A DNA stretch of 64,000 nt from Verrucomicrobiia bacterium (GTDB lineage: Bacteria; Verrucomicrobiota; Verrucomicrobiia; Limisphaerales; DASXHY01), in assembly GCA_035629175.1 (NCBI GenBank), contig DASPIL010000103.1, positions 124,001-188,000 of the forward strand. Direction: 5' to 3'. Below are positions 55,901 to 59,215 of the stretch, in pieces; position 1 is the first letter of the stretch, and the number at the start of each line of letters is the position of its first letter. The notes below the pieces were generated by a model that worked only from the letters and a program-made list of their open reading frames with translations, had not been told where the DNA came from and made no database searches. The position numbers and the translations under genes were made by a program.

Positions 55901-56295
55901 CCCTTGCATTGCATGGAACTCCGGGCGCGAGTTACGTGCTTGAATACTCCACGAACATGTTTGCGCAGGCGTGGACGCGGTTGCCAGGGCGGATCGCCAT
56001 GACCGGATCGCCGATGGCCATTGAAGGACTTCCTGCCTCAGGTTCGTTCTTCTGCCGCGCAGTTCAGTTCTTTGCTGACCCGCCAGAAATGCAGGTGGCT
56101 TACAATCCTGACGGCTCGCACCAGCTGGTCCTGTTCGGACAGCCTAACTGCACGTATGTCATCCGGTATTCGACTTCCCTTGGTGCCACTTGGAATGAGA
56201 TGCACCGGGTTTCGTTCCTCAGTAATACCTGCGCCGCGTTCCGTTTTGATCCTCCGCCTGGCGGCATGGTGTTCTACAGGGTGGACAAATTGTAG
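31999..56295 (+). CDS. Giant multidomain secreted/surface protein, about 8,098 residues
   Basis: The TTG at 31999 is chosen because GGAAAGGA lies six bases upstream and a signal peptide follows (LCSLLGILLCGAQLLTLSAS); the frame is open to 31927. Domains in order by base: LamG 32.13-32.79 kb; edge domain; Ig-like; PPC pair 33.67-34.43; Ig-like; seven-bladed FG-GAP 34.9-35.9. Then repeated units of PPC pair, LamG, Ig-like and FG-GAP starting at 35.93, 39.19 and 42.05 kb, with C-type lectin domains inserted in the Ig-like domains at 37.4 and 43.5 kb. Two CARDB domains 44.97-45.7; three InlB-type repeats 45.7-46.4; fibronectin-like domains to 47.6; ten CARDB 47.6-51.35; PPC; IPT/TIG; beta/gamma-crystallin-like 52.7-53.0; 65 GTS tripeptides; a CDPNDK domain 53.6-54.2; Ig, cadherin-like and cohesin-like domains; five YxIEYST modules 55.2-56.3. 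No sorting signal was seen. Probably an adhesin. Confidence 0.92.
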   Translation: MKTGNRNAWRRAVRELRTSRLCSLLGILLCGAQLLTLSASGACILPPSGLVSWWSGNGSANDAQGANSGTLQGLASIVPGFAGQAFSLNGSTDYIHVPDAPGLRPNQFTMAAWIRGTGFSAGGWNTIIARGSSGSGGIGCCSESYGLFIFQGKPQFTSFHTGGANVLNATNVVSTNAWHFLAATFDGNMKRLYLNGTLVASVVETNAIVHDTNGVPTTIGDDWNNNAAGGNRFNGLLDEVDLYNRALSAAEVLGLYNAGSSGKCGAPIAGATVPYFTDFESAIGTEWSVRVSNTAETLGFTSFSGRFVNQSQTLSLANLIPGQSYTVGFDFYAIDSWDGSGSDFLNVSVDGSQVFHHTFANHNANPPSGTQTFPSQPDEGRGHFGFSPSYLDAIYRNIEVTFVASNALATVSFSGQNLQNLDDESWGIDNVRVRLTSAVSSPIIHSTTLPPNGSTNRIAIDSFTIAASHPLSASATNAANYSFRGAGPDGAFNNGDDVLYQLIPSNPGFGGNHSVSFSITNAPLQSGNYRFQTLPGLLDTNGNPVAAFTRNFTLENPIVGRIEDAGNDSIITATPLPLSETPPASGFATAYGLGIFASTTDVDYWRFDAEAGDVITVRLEAESLSVYPAVRIRNASDQDLASVGGDYNGVAQIQNYTIASPGTYYVRVWSSNGRSRYGLRLDRARALQMESEGNDAQGTANQFALNFAPGLAQARMVGSLPPADTAGDFFRIGMLNPGNTINLNVVLPAGSSLVSGQYVLAIQTEGNSSALATSTNGNLNYAVTASGVHYVRIHGLSNTLRSQYLLNLSVTDSTAPAVTAATLPGQGTTTTTIVDRFDLSFSEDMFGGAISNAGNYDLRSAGPDASFGTTDDVLYRVATTGYSSGLVVPYTIQDGPLQAGSYRLTVSTNVTDRAGNRLATAFVRNFTVANVAGFVTENRSNDVHGFATSLSSSPSTNAAGTVSWIGNVGSGINPHAIAAGHFNSDTNLDMVTANYSSSTITIFTNDGTGAFLAATNIAVGSNPIGVVSADFNNDGRADLAVDNYVGNSVSILLGNGNATFSLVTNIGGFNRPFSLATADLDADGAADLVVPNYNSTTIVVLLGNGNGTFQAFTNYTTGSNPETVAIADLNHDNHLDLAVANYGSSTTTILIGNGTGGFQSVTNLPSGVNPRGVALGDVTGDGHVDVVTVGDGDNMLNVMAGNGNGTFQARKFYAAGFTSVYQVALAHLNGDGRLDAIIPGYGNNTINVLLNNGAGGFTNLHSHSTSGNPIGVATGDVNGDGRIDLTFCHYSGNIISTWLGNSTHPLLEDPAGSGLRIGAGRGTRSHSGDIDFWHFAGQAGDLAMVAVETDGSPAASQMYYQILDEAGSALTSFYPNHNGWGQSATVTLPRTGTYLVRVAPNYDYQGEYRIRVSVARPPLQFETEPNDSLATASEINAMSTNGHLRANVAGYVGVGDSGDVFRLGNFVAGAVIRLGVREPSSSGFGDVIAIYNSAGVLMTNSPAGATNLVFTVPAGQEGVYYGFINAAPGGFSGNADTVLRFSGSSDHVAFGNWFSNQTFTISFWANPAASQTANADILDNNHRANVGWVIQQNGNSANQYGWGSADGGSSVFFNLNPNTWQHVAITRLTNNVSFVYINGVLVGSNVAPGQINYDGTQFLRLAQWGGGGRGWNGMIDELRLWNRALTQGEVIAGMNTVLTGAESGLMGYWRFNEGSGTNATDLVAGGHTGLLVNNPTWTRVAAASARSPGVLAQYLLDIDITSTALPLVTGVTLPSHNSTNSDIFSSFTVSFSQEMDPRFNWLSRDVHRYGGHSYVLTDSAGSWLAMESAAVAQGGHLAAINDAAENTFLNQTFSGAGNLWIGLNLYLGGGWSWSSGDPFTYSNWAGSAPNNGGGYEFGVRFNTSGVWDDIAFSTSMRGIVEVSAAADTDNDSLVNLLDPFPSDPFNGFDLRAAGADQAFDTTDDIIYRIYSGTYAGGLAATFSIADGPLAPGKYRFTATTAIRDQFGNTPSAPFVRFFTIAPLQGFVQENRRTNGVSTTSLSLNASNRLDGSFGISSSTSVGSNPYFVTKADFNSDGKLDLITANWSASGVSVLTNNGKAGFTLLTNIPTGNNAASVVAADFNNDGKADFAVANYGAGTVTVRMGDGLGGFLLATNLGGFSNPWNLTANDFNRDGILDLAVPGYGNGNLTIVFGTGSGLFTNAMTYAIGSGPETVRAGDLNGDTNPDLVVARYNGASFAVLLGGSNGVFTALTNVPAVSNPRYAGLADVTGDGDLDAVLVNNGNFLSVYPGNGDGTFGTRTDYNIGSSDTYQVEMADINNDSALDLLIPAYGANRLMTMLNNGDGTFGNVLNYANVGGNPISLVTGDFNNDGLLDIVTSSWSSYITVLLGQDTEGLQLDPATGVRIAAARGNLADSSDLAYWTFSADAHDRLFIAAENPRDPASSQILYRIYHPDGTQWTFFYTDGNGRGQISLVVPHAGTYTIRAEQSQAYTGEYRLRVSLARPPMQLESEANDTIATANALTFDLSAGQRAASVLGYLSSADGNGDFFQLGNLAAGTEIRLNTTRPANSRLAPGIEIYDSAGTLLTNLFPGQTNLSYTVASGAGGAYFSRVLPSYPAQVSFRTNALLFNGANQYVNLGNWSPGNRWTLQAWVMPTSLASGRRSIVGGAGGCADWTIVMQSGRFGVNVRGPANCDIAYLAPTSAVPNTWYHVAGTTDGTNAYLYVNGVLQASGPVDVNYSPYAGSTRIGGEACCNGYFPGIIQEVAIWSLTRTQGEIAATMNSGFVGTETGLAGYWPLQTGSGTTAFDLSPNARHGNFVNTPAWHRVGPPGSLPNGILQQYVLNIGLLNTIPPQVVAVSLPPQGGVSSDLIDRFTVTFSQDMLASSVTNPANYELRFAGGDGAFSTGDDQIRNLANSPVYASGTNASFLVPDGPLQAGLYRFTVRTNLTDPAGTPIAAAYVRTFAVTNVAGLVLENRLNDTFGGGTSLSANSSNVFDGSFVFGPTTGVGSCIERIASADLNADGNPDVVAAFWCTHSVGILMGNGDGTFTVKTNYPTGNNAWSLVLGHFNADAHLDLAVANHNSHNVTVFTGNGDGTFQVRTNHATGTNPYHIAAGDFNGDGKTDLAVPNLNSDHISILVGNGDGSFQPAVNYPTGDGPMYVAIGDVSGDGKPDLAVANYNANTVSLLLGNGDATFGNAFTLAAGVNPRTLVLSALNAGNALDLAVFNGGDNTISVMFGNGDGSFQPRINYSAGTSDGYELIAADLDLDGDKDLVAGGYNNNVVSVLMNNGNGSFGSAIVNNVLARAVGLAVDDFNNDGRMDIAFGSDNANHVGVLLGNDSELVVTDPATGLRIAAGRGNLSTAADADYWSFSGQAGDLMNIAAENPGNLPASGLLYIIYRPGDGPTRNQYWTYFYTDYNGRGQMNLTLPTTGTYQVRVEPNYEYFGEYRFRVTLARPPVQLETEGNDTLANANFPGFALSAGHQTAMMLGYIGNYESAGDFFRTPTLSPGASINLNLSQPASSGLLGAVWIYNSAGAVVARSAATQSNLSYTVPNGGSGPYYAVVSDVGPGAPFRFSGVDGYALRMNGSTDYIEVTNAVVPASGDFTVEAWAYAAGSSSHREIISQGTGGNAFYLGTDGNIVRSGDNWQNTGASFPFNGWHHFALVKSSTNTLLFIDGAQVAARGSAIVNPSATGFRIGRQYGPYSEYWWGGIDEVRVWNTARSSAEIVNNRSNRLTGLETGLVGYWRLDEGTGSMAVDSSPSNRVSLVQGNPVWTPYVADARSPGIFSQYLLNIDLADSSPAAVASATLPGAGATNFGILDGFSLTFTKEVATNLSVLNRDVRRFNGKAYVLTDAAMDWYSAETQARALGGHLATINDAAENAFLNQEFSSAGNIWIGLTDEAQKGVFVWASGEAFGYTNWNAGQPQNSANRNYTAMIPSGTWQTFAVNNNYRGVIEVFGMDSDGDGIPDVLDAYPNDPYNVFDLRLAGPDGVFDTVDDDVYELDQSLAADGKTLTFSIPEGPLQPGYYRFMVSTALRDQFGNAIASPFVRYFTVGSVPGLVLESRTNNTPASATSLLMNEDPPGVRIGGGRGALSSSADIDYWSFSGNAGDLLNLATFVPGSPGASQLRYRVIRPDGSLMLDYYPAFNGDGQAERVVLPTNGVYMVAVSPSYNFFGEYRFRVTIATPPLQMETEENGAPGTADPLVLAPSGGGNAASIVGNVRTTPDLDYFSLGTVSNGHSILLTVRLPAGSTLAPIVSVYSVDGFYQPEAPGGRSDDATANVPIAATASYIAVIRAANGTGGLLDQYVLDVNVVPTANLSYPNLIVSAVTPPAGANIQSGQTVSYSYSVQNIGNLATTAGNWVDRVVLSTDLTMGNADDIALGFFPHTGVLAPGSTYLVTNSIALPQGIAGDFYVIVQADAGNAVNEYLFEGDNITGSATSFHVALPPYPDLVIEDLNVTGPDAGQNYVITWKTANRGTGSAPGGFFERTIVRNQTTGDMLVNAEPIVAAALAPNSVLSHTQNVVATIAGTYQVQIIVDSQSHVYEFNASGNAAAEANNTALGGFQIVAPYTVSLFSNPAGAGNLSGGGTFPSGTTVLVTATPNTSVLPYQFVNWTEGGAVQSGSSNFFFVITRDRTLTANFTLPTYQISSSNNPAVAGSVSGQGTFFYGTTNVLRATPAFGYQFTNWTENGAVVGTSPLFISVVRSNRLIVANYAEANTFHVVTTATSPTNLVQVTGAGTYTNGQLASFSAPLRVTNAPNVYTFLNFRTNGVIEGTNASFSRVFSTLDPTNLHYVAHYQGISILPLITNVTLNFPTVVPATNNFMVRVRFDRTMNTNFVPLIAITNIDGGNNPLVPAGGTWSSTVVSNDTFAPAPITIVSGMDGTNRIWVSQARDLNGNPLALTNIATVVIAATPPLISQVQSSPATVQAAITWRTDQRSTSQVEFGVSALYGNLTPLSTGLVTNHSVTLTGLQPLTQYHFRVRSKNTFGVERVSGNFTFTTLADTSAPNTTFVSGPAEGAVVCAVPVVFGWSGTDDVTQLGSLQYSYSIDGAPFSAFAGANGISFPSLPDGPHTLQVRARDAAGNVDLTPAVRNFAVNTSGPIISGTSVAATNPGVAVVRWNTDAQSSSRVEFGLSAAYGNLSALSAPLVTNHVVTLAGLIPGTNYHYRVRSIDQCGRETFSANGVLITAPAPDLLITSVQVPASAWTGSGFDVAWAITNRGAGLASGPWTDRVYLCSASTPCTNQFLGEFAFNGTLASGAALTRVQAVTINRQQVTEGNYFLTVVTDAGNSVYEGLPNSAAETNNATSSSGPAYVHITPLPDLIVQSISAPTNEVFSGQTVTISWSVHNAGSNYTDATLWQDHVLLYSDAARTQLVRDFGRFPNQSYLGPGESYQQTVNVTLPIGISGNNYFVVTTDVANTVLETIETNNVAVAAPVPVTYVAPGFLHVQSVTVAPGPPTTLWAGDQLTVTYTVKNTGSTAISPAVSGRCWDHGLGISSVPSWFGAEFAYYHVGGQCGPVAPGESYTETKVITIPPYLSGTNYISIQPDPPFWQPEVGRDTGIATIVIAEPPPSDLEVTAVSGPPAAAIGQTINASWTVSNNGLGLARASTWYDQVYLSPTPAFNQGTAIPLHSVFHSSGLDVAQSYTGSALVFVPNSIAAGTYYLAVKADHANTVYEGPWETNNISVAAVPIVLSNAPAAIPADLQVTNIQIQTPAIAGLGRNVSWTVRNLGGVGTIASSWIDSVYLSPDGTLESATLVGMFTRNGALQPAGSYNQSALVHIPSCLSGDFFVLVHTDSTNSVIEGSAGETNNVQASVSPVAVLPTTLARLNVSAMTVPPSAIAGQPMTMSYSVINAGSLPAGGAWTDLVYLSSSPQFNPDSALLLGAVLNTNGLSGGTGYTRSLTNVVPVCAGGPTYVFVVTDWQNAVNGISCETNSVLRSSQTVAVTSVVHPNLQALTLQAPTNVLSGQPFVVTWSATNYGSAAAAGPWTDAIYLAPTNDPSALMLLGLRTNTAAVAAGGAYLTNLTVTAPQCMTGAVHLYVVVDFSNRVNRAECDRLNSLAVSTEIQLYHPDLQFLGLTKPATVTGGVPFGVTWTVFNGGNAPASGSWVDVVYFSTNAAFGSQAIALATNVRSAPLAAGNSYSDSATVMLPADAAGAYTLFLRTDAFGTVNECKGENDNTIPSLLQVFPSLYSDLSLGRVIAPADAIAGQPVTVSWGVTNVGTAPTPPHLWYDTVYLSKDQVLDPHTDVRLGAYPRPGVLGVGEHYVRSLAMNLPPGIAGPYFFIVVANSSGLNEYGAAANNEGVTPLATIVTMTPPADLGVSTVGVSPSSGLPGTSVTVNWTVANLSTNPAVGQWTDAVYLSPTPQWSLNSTLVGVKLHNGTVNPQGNYSESLTFALPALTPGTYYAFVRADTRNNIREFNLGNNLLGSAGAITVDVPQLIIGVPVTNTFVTGTEHYYKVFVDAGQALAVTMTNASAANANEVYLRYGALPSLGNYDYAYENPLSPNQRVVVPATQAGWYYVLTRGASVPVPPELAVIQAELIPFSISSVSPDRIGDAGQVTVTVDGARFQPGATVRLVGSGGTIPANEMRFVDGSRVKARFHFNGAPRGTYNVVLENPDLGTVTATNGITIEASTGISLLLNTGGNSTPRAGTRWDVPGTVVNIGNIDAPYVTVIGAFQGQTKMGFNREADTFPRQSDYPEADWFNDSPTAKFVDSATHDCFWIRDLEAGGQESFVWRIPNAPFGPFQYMLLARGRTADEMAAYLATYAEFLRGATAFIDLAAVQPEVSSLADDPAAWQAFYRSNLVASGLVDGDEAGWYGLASRDFLALNDQAKRSWFSAALAGGITNQLACSFTGTNGAPCLLLDLTADIAYLWVSTYTIMAQGGAGTMSLGGSGAVFFDRTNFMGGQTLPIPPGSYTLSQLQTFGFTNDWASSVQFPGGWSVIMYSGDNFTGTNWVLFSNTTNFSQLVPSADNSVTSVQIVPSGGTSGTSGTSGTSGTSGTSGTSGTSGTSGTSGTSGTSGTSGTSGTSGTSGTSGTSGTSGTSGTSGTSGTSGTSGTSGTSGTSGTSGTSGTSGTSGTSGTSGTSGTSGTSGTSGTSGTSGTSGTSGTSGTSGTSGTSGTSGTSGTSGTSGTSGTSGTSGTSGTSGTSGTSGTSGTSGTSGTSGTSGTSGTSGTSGTSGSDPGGPGGGSGGSGCDPNDKVGPLSPGQQAFVNRTDPMPYTIYFENLPEASAHARRVTVSDLIDPNLDIRTFRLGQIVFNNRTVTVPANRSYFQTRVPMEDQGTGTNVVVDISAGVDLNERRVFWSFLAIDLNTGEPPLSVNEGVLPPNTTNQIGEGYVIYTIRPAGDVPSGTVITNQARIVFDDNEHIDTRVVENIIDAIPPVSSVHPLPATTLLTSFEVTWSGSDETNGSGIRDFDIYFTDDGGELIAWQSGTTNETGLFTGEPGHTYAFYSRVRDNAGNMEAASATADTQIVISGNAAPILGAIANQIAQVNSGICFTNPITDTPGSVFTASLLDSPAGASVSIANGTNLVVCLSPTLSQAGGTNLLQVVLSDNGLPSLSVTQAFLVAIPDYARVDLGSATVSPGQQGCVPVTLASSAGATNIQFRVIVPAGTVSGVSVSPAIAGICNATVQMLSPTVFTVRLQTCPGQPLISTQQVVASLCITVTNQSGSVPLSVGQVNALKFNGSAFAGASGVSGSIIVVPTNQPPVVRLEARMSSGVRRLILHGIPGDTYAIEYTTNINSAAWTRLPTQVTLTTNTSFTEVEGVVPAPSVVFYRAVKVIAFTDPPRLTLSVDGIGTRQLTVYGRPGFTYLIQYSTALGSPWQTLTRITLDGPVATIPALMPMDSEAFYRVIYVEPPQLQVSLNSDGSRRMVVHGSPGSTYVVQYATSLGSPNWLTIGTVGLTNATSAEIPMTEVPGGIVFYRVVKFEFTFTPAWLTASVSTNGARALALHGTPGASYVLEYSTNMFAQAWTRLPGRIAMTGSPMAIEGLPASGSFFCRAVQFFADPPEMQVAYNPDGSHQLVLFGQPNCTYVIRYSTSLGATWNEMHRVSFLSNTCAAFRFDPPPGGMVFYRVDKL
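52999..53583 (+). repeat. 65 tandem GTS codon triplets (9-bp unit) inside the giant gene
   Basis: 585 bases encode 65 uninterrupted Gly-Thr-Ser repeats. The DNA units differ freely at synonymous positions (ACT, ACC, ACG, ACA; TCT, TCC, AGT, AGC, TCG, TCA), while the protein is perfect. The segment would be a flexible, probably O-glycosylatable linker between the crystallin-like domain and the C-terminal CDPNDK domain. It is followed by a Gly/Pro-rich tail (SDPGGPGGGSGGSG). Confidence 0.95.
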
Positions 56296-56337
56296 CGTTG
56301 CGGAAGGCGTTCAGGCGGGTCGGGGTCTGATTTGCGC

Positions 56338-56358
56338 AACCGCTGGGCAGCAGCGGTT
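56338..56358 (+). terminator. Hairpin after the giant gene, possible terminator
   Basis: An 8-bp stem (AACCGCTG, loop GGCAG, CAGCGGTT) 43 bases after the stop of the giant gene. No T-run follows, so it is at best a weak or Rho-assisted terminator. Confidence 0.35.
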
Positions 56359-56411
56359 CGAACATAACTTGTGTTTGTCAAAAAGGCGCGAACCCGGTAG
56401 AACCAGCCCCG

Positions 56412-57380
56412 GTGAAACCCCTGACTCTTGCCCCGGCCGCGCTATGCGTATGTTTAAGTGTCGTGCTGCAGGTTCATCACCTGTCTGCCGCCATTGATCC
56501 TGCCCTGCAGGTGGGAATAACACAGACAGACCAGAATGTTGTCTTGCGCTGGTTTGGTTCCCACAATGTGTCTTACCAGGTGGAGGCCAGTTCCACACTG
56601 CCGGCGTGGACCAATGCAGGCCCAGGAATGCCAGGCGCTGACAATTTCCTCTTCTTCACAAACTCAATAGCGGACGAGACCGCGCGGTACTTTCGAGTGA
56701 AGCGGATTCCCGGCACGGCAACTTTTTCCAGCGTCGCGGGCATCTTGACTGTCATTGGGGATGACGGTCCCAATACGATCACCGTCAGCCGCAATGCCTC
56801 CGGCGGGCTTCTGGTAAACGATGGCTCAATCGCGATCATTGGCGGTCAGCCTACCGTGGCCAATACGGTCCTGATCCAGATCTTTGGCCGTGGCGGCGAT
56901 GATGTGCTGTCGCTCAATGAAGGGATGGGACCCTTGCCTCCTGCAAATATCCAAGGCGACGTAGGCAATGACTCGCTGACCGGCGGTTCTGGCGCAGATG
57001 TCGTTAGCGGCGGTGCGGGGTTCGATACACTCTTCGGACGCGGAGGCACGGACAACATCCTGGGAGGCGCGGACGACGACACGGTGGTCGGCGGGGATGG
57101 AGATGATATTGTGAGATGGGCGAAGGGAACGACCTGTTCGTTTGGAATCCCGGCGACGACACCGACCTGGTGGATGGAACGAACGGCACGGATACAGTGC
57201 AAATCAACGGCGGCAATGGCGGAGAGTTTTTCACCGCAACCGCCAATGGTACGCGTGTTCGCTTCGATCGGGTTGATCCCGCGCCCTTTTCCATCGACAT
57301 CGGAACATGCGAGAATCTTGTGCTTTATTGCAACGGCGGAACGGACACGTTCGCCGCCACCGGCAATCTTGCCGCATTGA
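56412..57380 (+). CDS. RTX-type calcium-binding repeat protein, N-terminal part (first frame)
   Basis: Starts with GTG at 56412 and a signal peptide (LTLAPAALCVCLSVVLQVHH). Residues 30-95 are the recurring module (YQVEASSTLPAWTNAGPG ... RYFRVKR). From about residue 150 come RTX-like nonapeptides (GNDSLTGGSGADVVSGGAGF, GGADDDTVVGGDGDD). Beyond about 57.1 kb this frame loses the repeat pattern, while the next frame continues it directly, so 56412-59215 is best read as one gene lying in two frames. This may be a sequencing error, a recent mutation or programmed frameshifting. RTX repeats bind Ca2+ and fold outside the cell. No toxin, protease or lipase domain is visible. Confidence 0.72.
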   Translation: MKPLTLAPAALCVCLSVVLQVHHLSAAIDPALQVGITQTDQNVVLRWFGSHNVSYQVEASSTLPAWTNAGPGMPGADNFLFFTNSIADETARYFRVKRIPGTATFSSVAGILTVIGDDGPNTITVSRNASGGLLVNDGSIAIIGGQPTVANTVLIQIFGRGGDDVLSLNEGMGPLPPANIQGDVGNDSLTGGSGADVVSGGAGFDTLFGRGGTDNILGGADDDTVVGGDGDDIVRWAKGTTCSFGIPATTPTWWMERTARIQCKSTAAMAESFSPQPPMVRVFASIGLIPRPFPSTSEHARILCFIATAERTRSPPPAILPH

Positions 57381-59215
57381 TCAGAATCACTGTCGATGGC
57401 GGGCCAGGGAATGACTCCCTGTTGGGAAGTAACGGGCCGGATATCCTGCTCGGCGGTGACGACAACGATTTTGTGGATGGCCAGCAGGGCTCGGATGTCG
57501 CGTTCCTTGGTGCAGGTGATGACACCTTTCAATGGGATCCGGGTGATGGCAATGACACGGTTGAGGGGCAGGGCGGTGTTGATCTGTTGCGCTTCAATGG
57601 GAGCGCCGGAAGCGAAACCATCGACTTGTCGCCCAACGGCTCGCGGTTTCGTTTCTCGCGCAACCTCGGCAACGTAGTCCTCGACCTTGATGATGTTGAA
57701 ACGGCGCGCGTTGAATTAGGGGGAGGTGCGGATATCTTGGTCGTGCAGCCGCTTTTCGCGACGAGCGTGACAAATGTCAGTGTCAATCTTGCCTCATCCC
57801 CGGGCGGCGGCGCTGGCGACGCGCAGTCGGACAATGTTGTTATTAACGGAACCGTGGACGCCGACAAAATCTCTCCTGCCAGCAGCGGGACGAATGTGGT
57901 GGTGGACGCCTTTTCCGTGCGTGTGCAAATCAGCGCAGCGGAGCCAGCACTGGATCGCTTGACGATCAACGGATTGGAAGGGGAAGACGTCCTGACTGCG
58001 ACGGCTTTGGCCGGCGGACAGATCGGGTTGATCCTGGATGGCGGGTTCGGCGACGACGTGCTAACTGGCAGCGAGGGTGACGATGTGCTGAACGGTGGTC
58101 CAGACGAAGACCTCGTGGTTGGTGGAAATGGAAACGATACGATACAGCTGGGCGACGGGGATGATCGATTCGTTTGGAACCCGGGCGACGATACCGATTT
58201 AATCGATGGAACCAACGGAGTCGATACCGTCGAGATCAATGGAGGAAACGGCGCTGAAATATTCAGCACCACCGCCAATGGCGTTCGCGTTCGGTTTGAT
58301 CGGATCAATCCTGCTCCGTTTTTCCTCGATATCGGAACATGTGAAAGGCTGATATTGAATGCGAATGGCGGCGACGACAGTTTTTCTGCGGTTGGGAATC
58401 TCGCCGCACTGATCCAGATCACTGTGGATGGCGGGGCGGGAGATGACACGCTGCTGGGCAGCAACGGGCCCGACTTCCTGCTGGGTGGCGACGACAACGA
58501 CTTCGTGGATGGGCAGCAGGGCAACGATACTGCGATGCTTGGTGCAGGCGATGATGCATTTCAATGGGATCCAGGTGATGGGAGTGACGTCATCGAAGGA
58601 CAGGGCGGGGTGGACACGCTTCGTTTTAATGGCAGTGCAGGCTCCGAAACCATTGATCTTTCAGCCAACGGCTCCAGGCTCAAGTTCTTCCGAAATCTTG
58701 GCAGCGTGACGCTCGACCTTGACGATGTTGAAGTCGTTCGCCACGAATCACTGGGCGGGGCGGATATCATCGTGGTCCATAGTCTCGCGGCAACGGATGT
58801 TGGCATGGTTGGCATCAATCTCTCGGGAATCCTTGGCGGGTCGTCGGGCGATGCGCAGGTTGACAGCGTGGTGGTGAGTGGTACGGCCGCAGAAGACGTG
58901 GTGACCGTGAGTAACTCGGCGACGAACGTGGTTGTATCTGGACTCGGTCCTGTTATTTCCATTGCGAGTTCCGAAGCTGCGAACGACCACTTGCGCGTCA
59001 ACACACTCGCGGGAAACGACACCGTCAATGCGCAAAATCTTGCAGCAGGTTTTCTGACGCTCACCATCGATGGTGGAGACAATGCTGACGTGTTGCGGGG
59101 AAGCGACGGCGCGGATGTGCTGTTTGGTGGAGAGGGTGACGATGTGTTATTCGGAGGTCCGGGATTTGACGTGCTCGACGGCGGCTCCGGCAGCAACATC
59201 GTAATTCAAGACTAA
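57116..59215 (+). CDS. RTX-type calcium-binding repeat protein, main part (second frame)
   Basis: 699 residues with no signal peptide of its own, which supports it being the continuation of the frame starting at 56412. It consists of RTX nonapeptide blocks (GGDDNDFVDGQQGSDVAFLG, SGSEGDD-like GSEGDDVLNGGPDEDLVVGG, and a final GSDGADVLFGGEGDDVLFGG) alternating with beta-rich inserts (FDRVDPAPFSIDIGTCENLV). Two blocks of about 1.03 kb, starting near 57.12 and 58.15 kb, are close copies (VWNPGDDTDLVDGTNG versus VWNPGDDTDLIDGTNG), so it arose by internal duplication. The stop is at 59215. It is most likely a secreted or surface structural protein; type I secretion genes are not nearby. Confidence 0.85.
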   Translation: MGEGNDLFVWNPGDDTDLVDGTNGTDTVQINGGNGGEFFTATANGTRVRFDRVDPAPFSIDIGTCENLVLYCNGGTDTFAATGNLAALIRITVDGGPGNDSLLGSNGPDILLGGDDNDFVDGQQGSDVAFLGAGDDTFQWDPGDGNDTVEGQGGVDLLRFNGSAGSETIDLSPNGSRFRFSRNLGNVVLDLDDVETARVELGGGADILVVQPLFATSVTNVSVNLASSPGGGAGDAQSDNVVINGTVDADKISPASSGTNVVVDAFSVRVQISAAEPALDRLTINGLEGEDVLTATALAGGQIGLILDGGFGDDVLTGSEGDDVLNGGPDEDLVVGGNGNDTIQLGDGDDRFVWNPGDDTDLIDGTNGVDTVEINGGNGAEIFSTTANGVRVRFDRINPAPFFLDIGTCERLILNANGGDDSFSAVGNLAALIQITVDGGAGDDTLLGSNGPDFLLGGDDNDFVDGQQGNDTAMLGAGDDAFQWDPGDGSDVIEGQGGVDTLRFNGSAGSETIDLSANGSRLKFFRNLGSVTLDLDDVEVVRHESLGGADIIVVHSLAATDVGMVGINLSGILGGSSGDAQVDSVVVSGTAAEDVVTVSNSATNVVVSGLGPVISIASSEAANDHLRVNTLAGNDTVNAQNLAAGFLTLTIDGGDNADVLRGSDGADVLFGGEGDDVLFGGPGFDVLDGGSGSNIVIQD

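Noticed and set aside
57529-58524. A 331-residue minus-strand frame rich in Pro and Ser
   Set aside because: Antisense of the RTX repeats; its periodicity mirrors the GGxGxD units.
56412-59215. RTX toxin
   Set aside because: Only calcium-binding repeats and structural inserts are visible. There is no pore-forming, lipase, protease or adenylate cyclase domain and no type I secretion operon.
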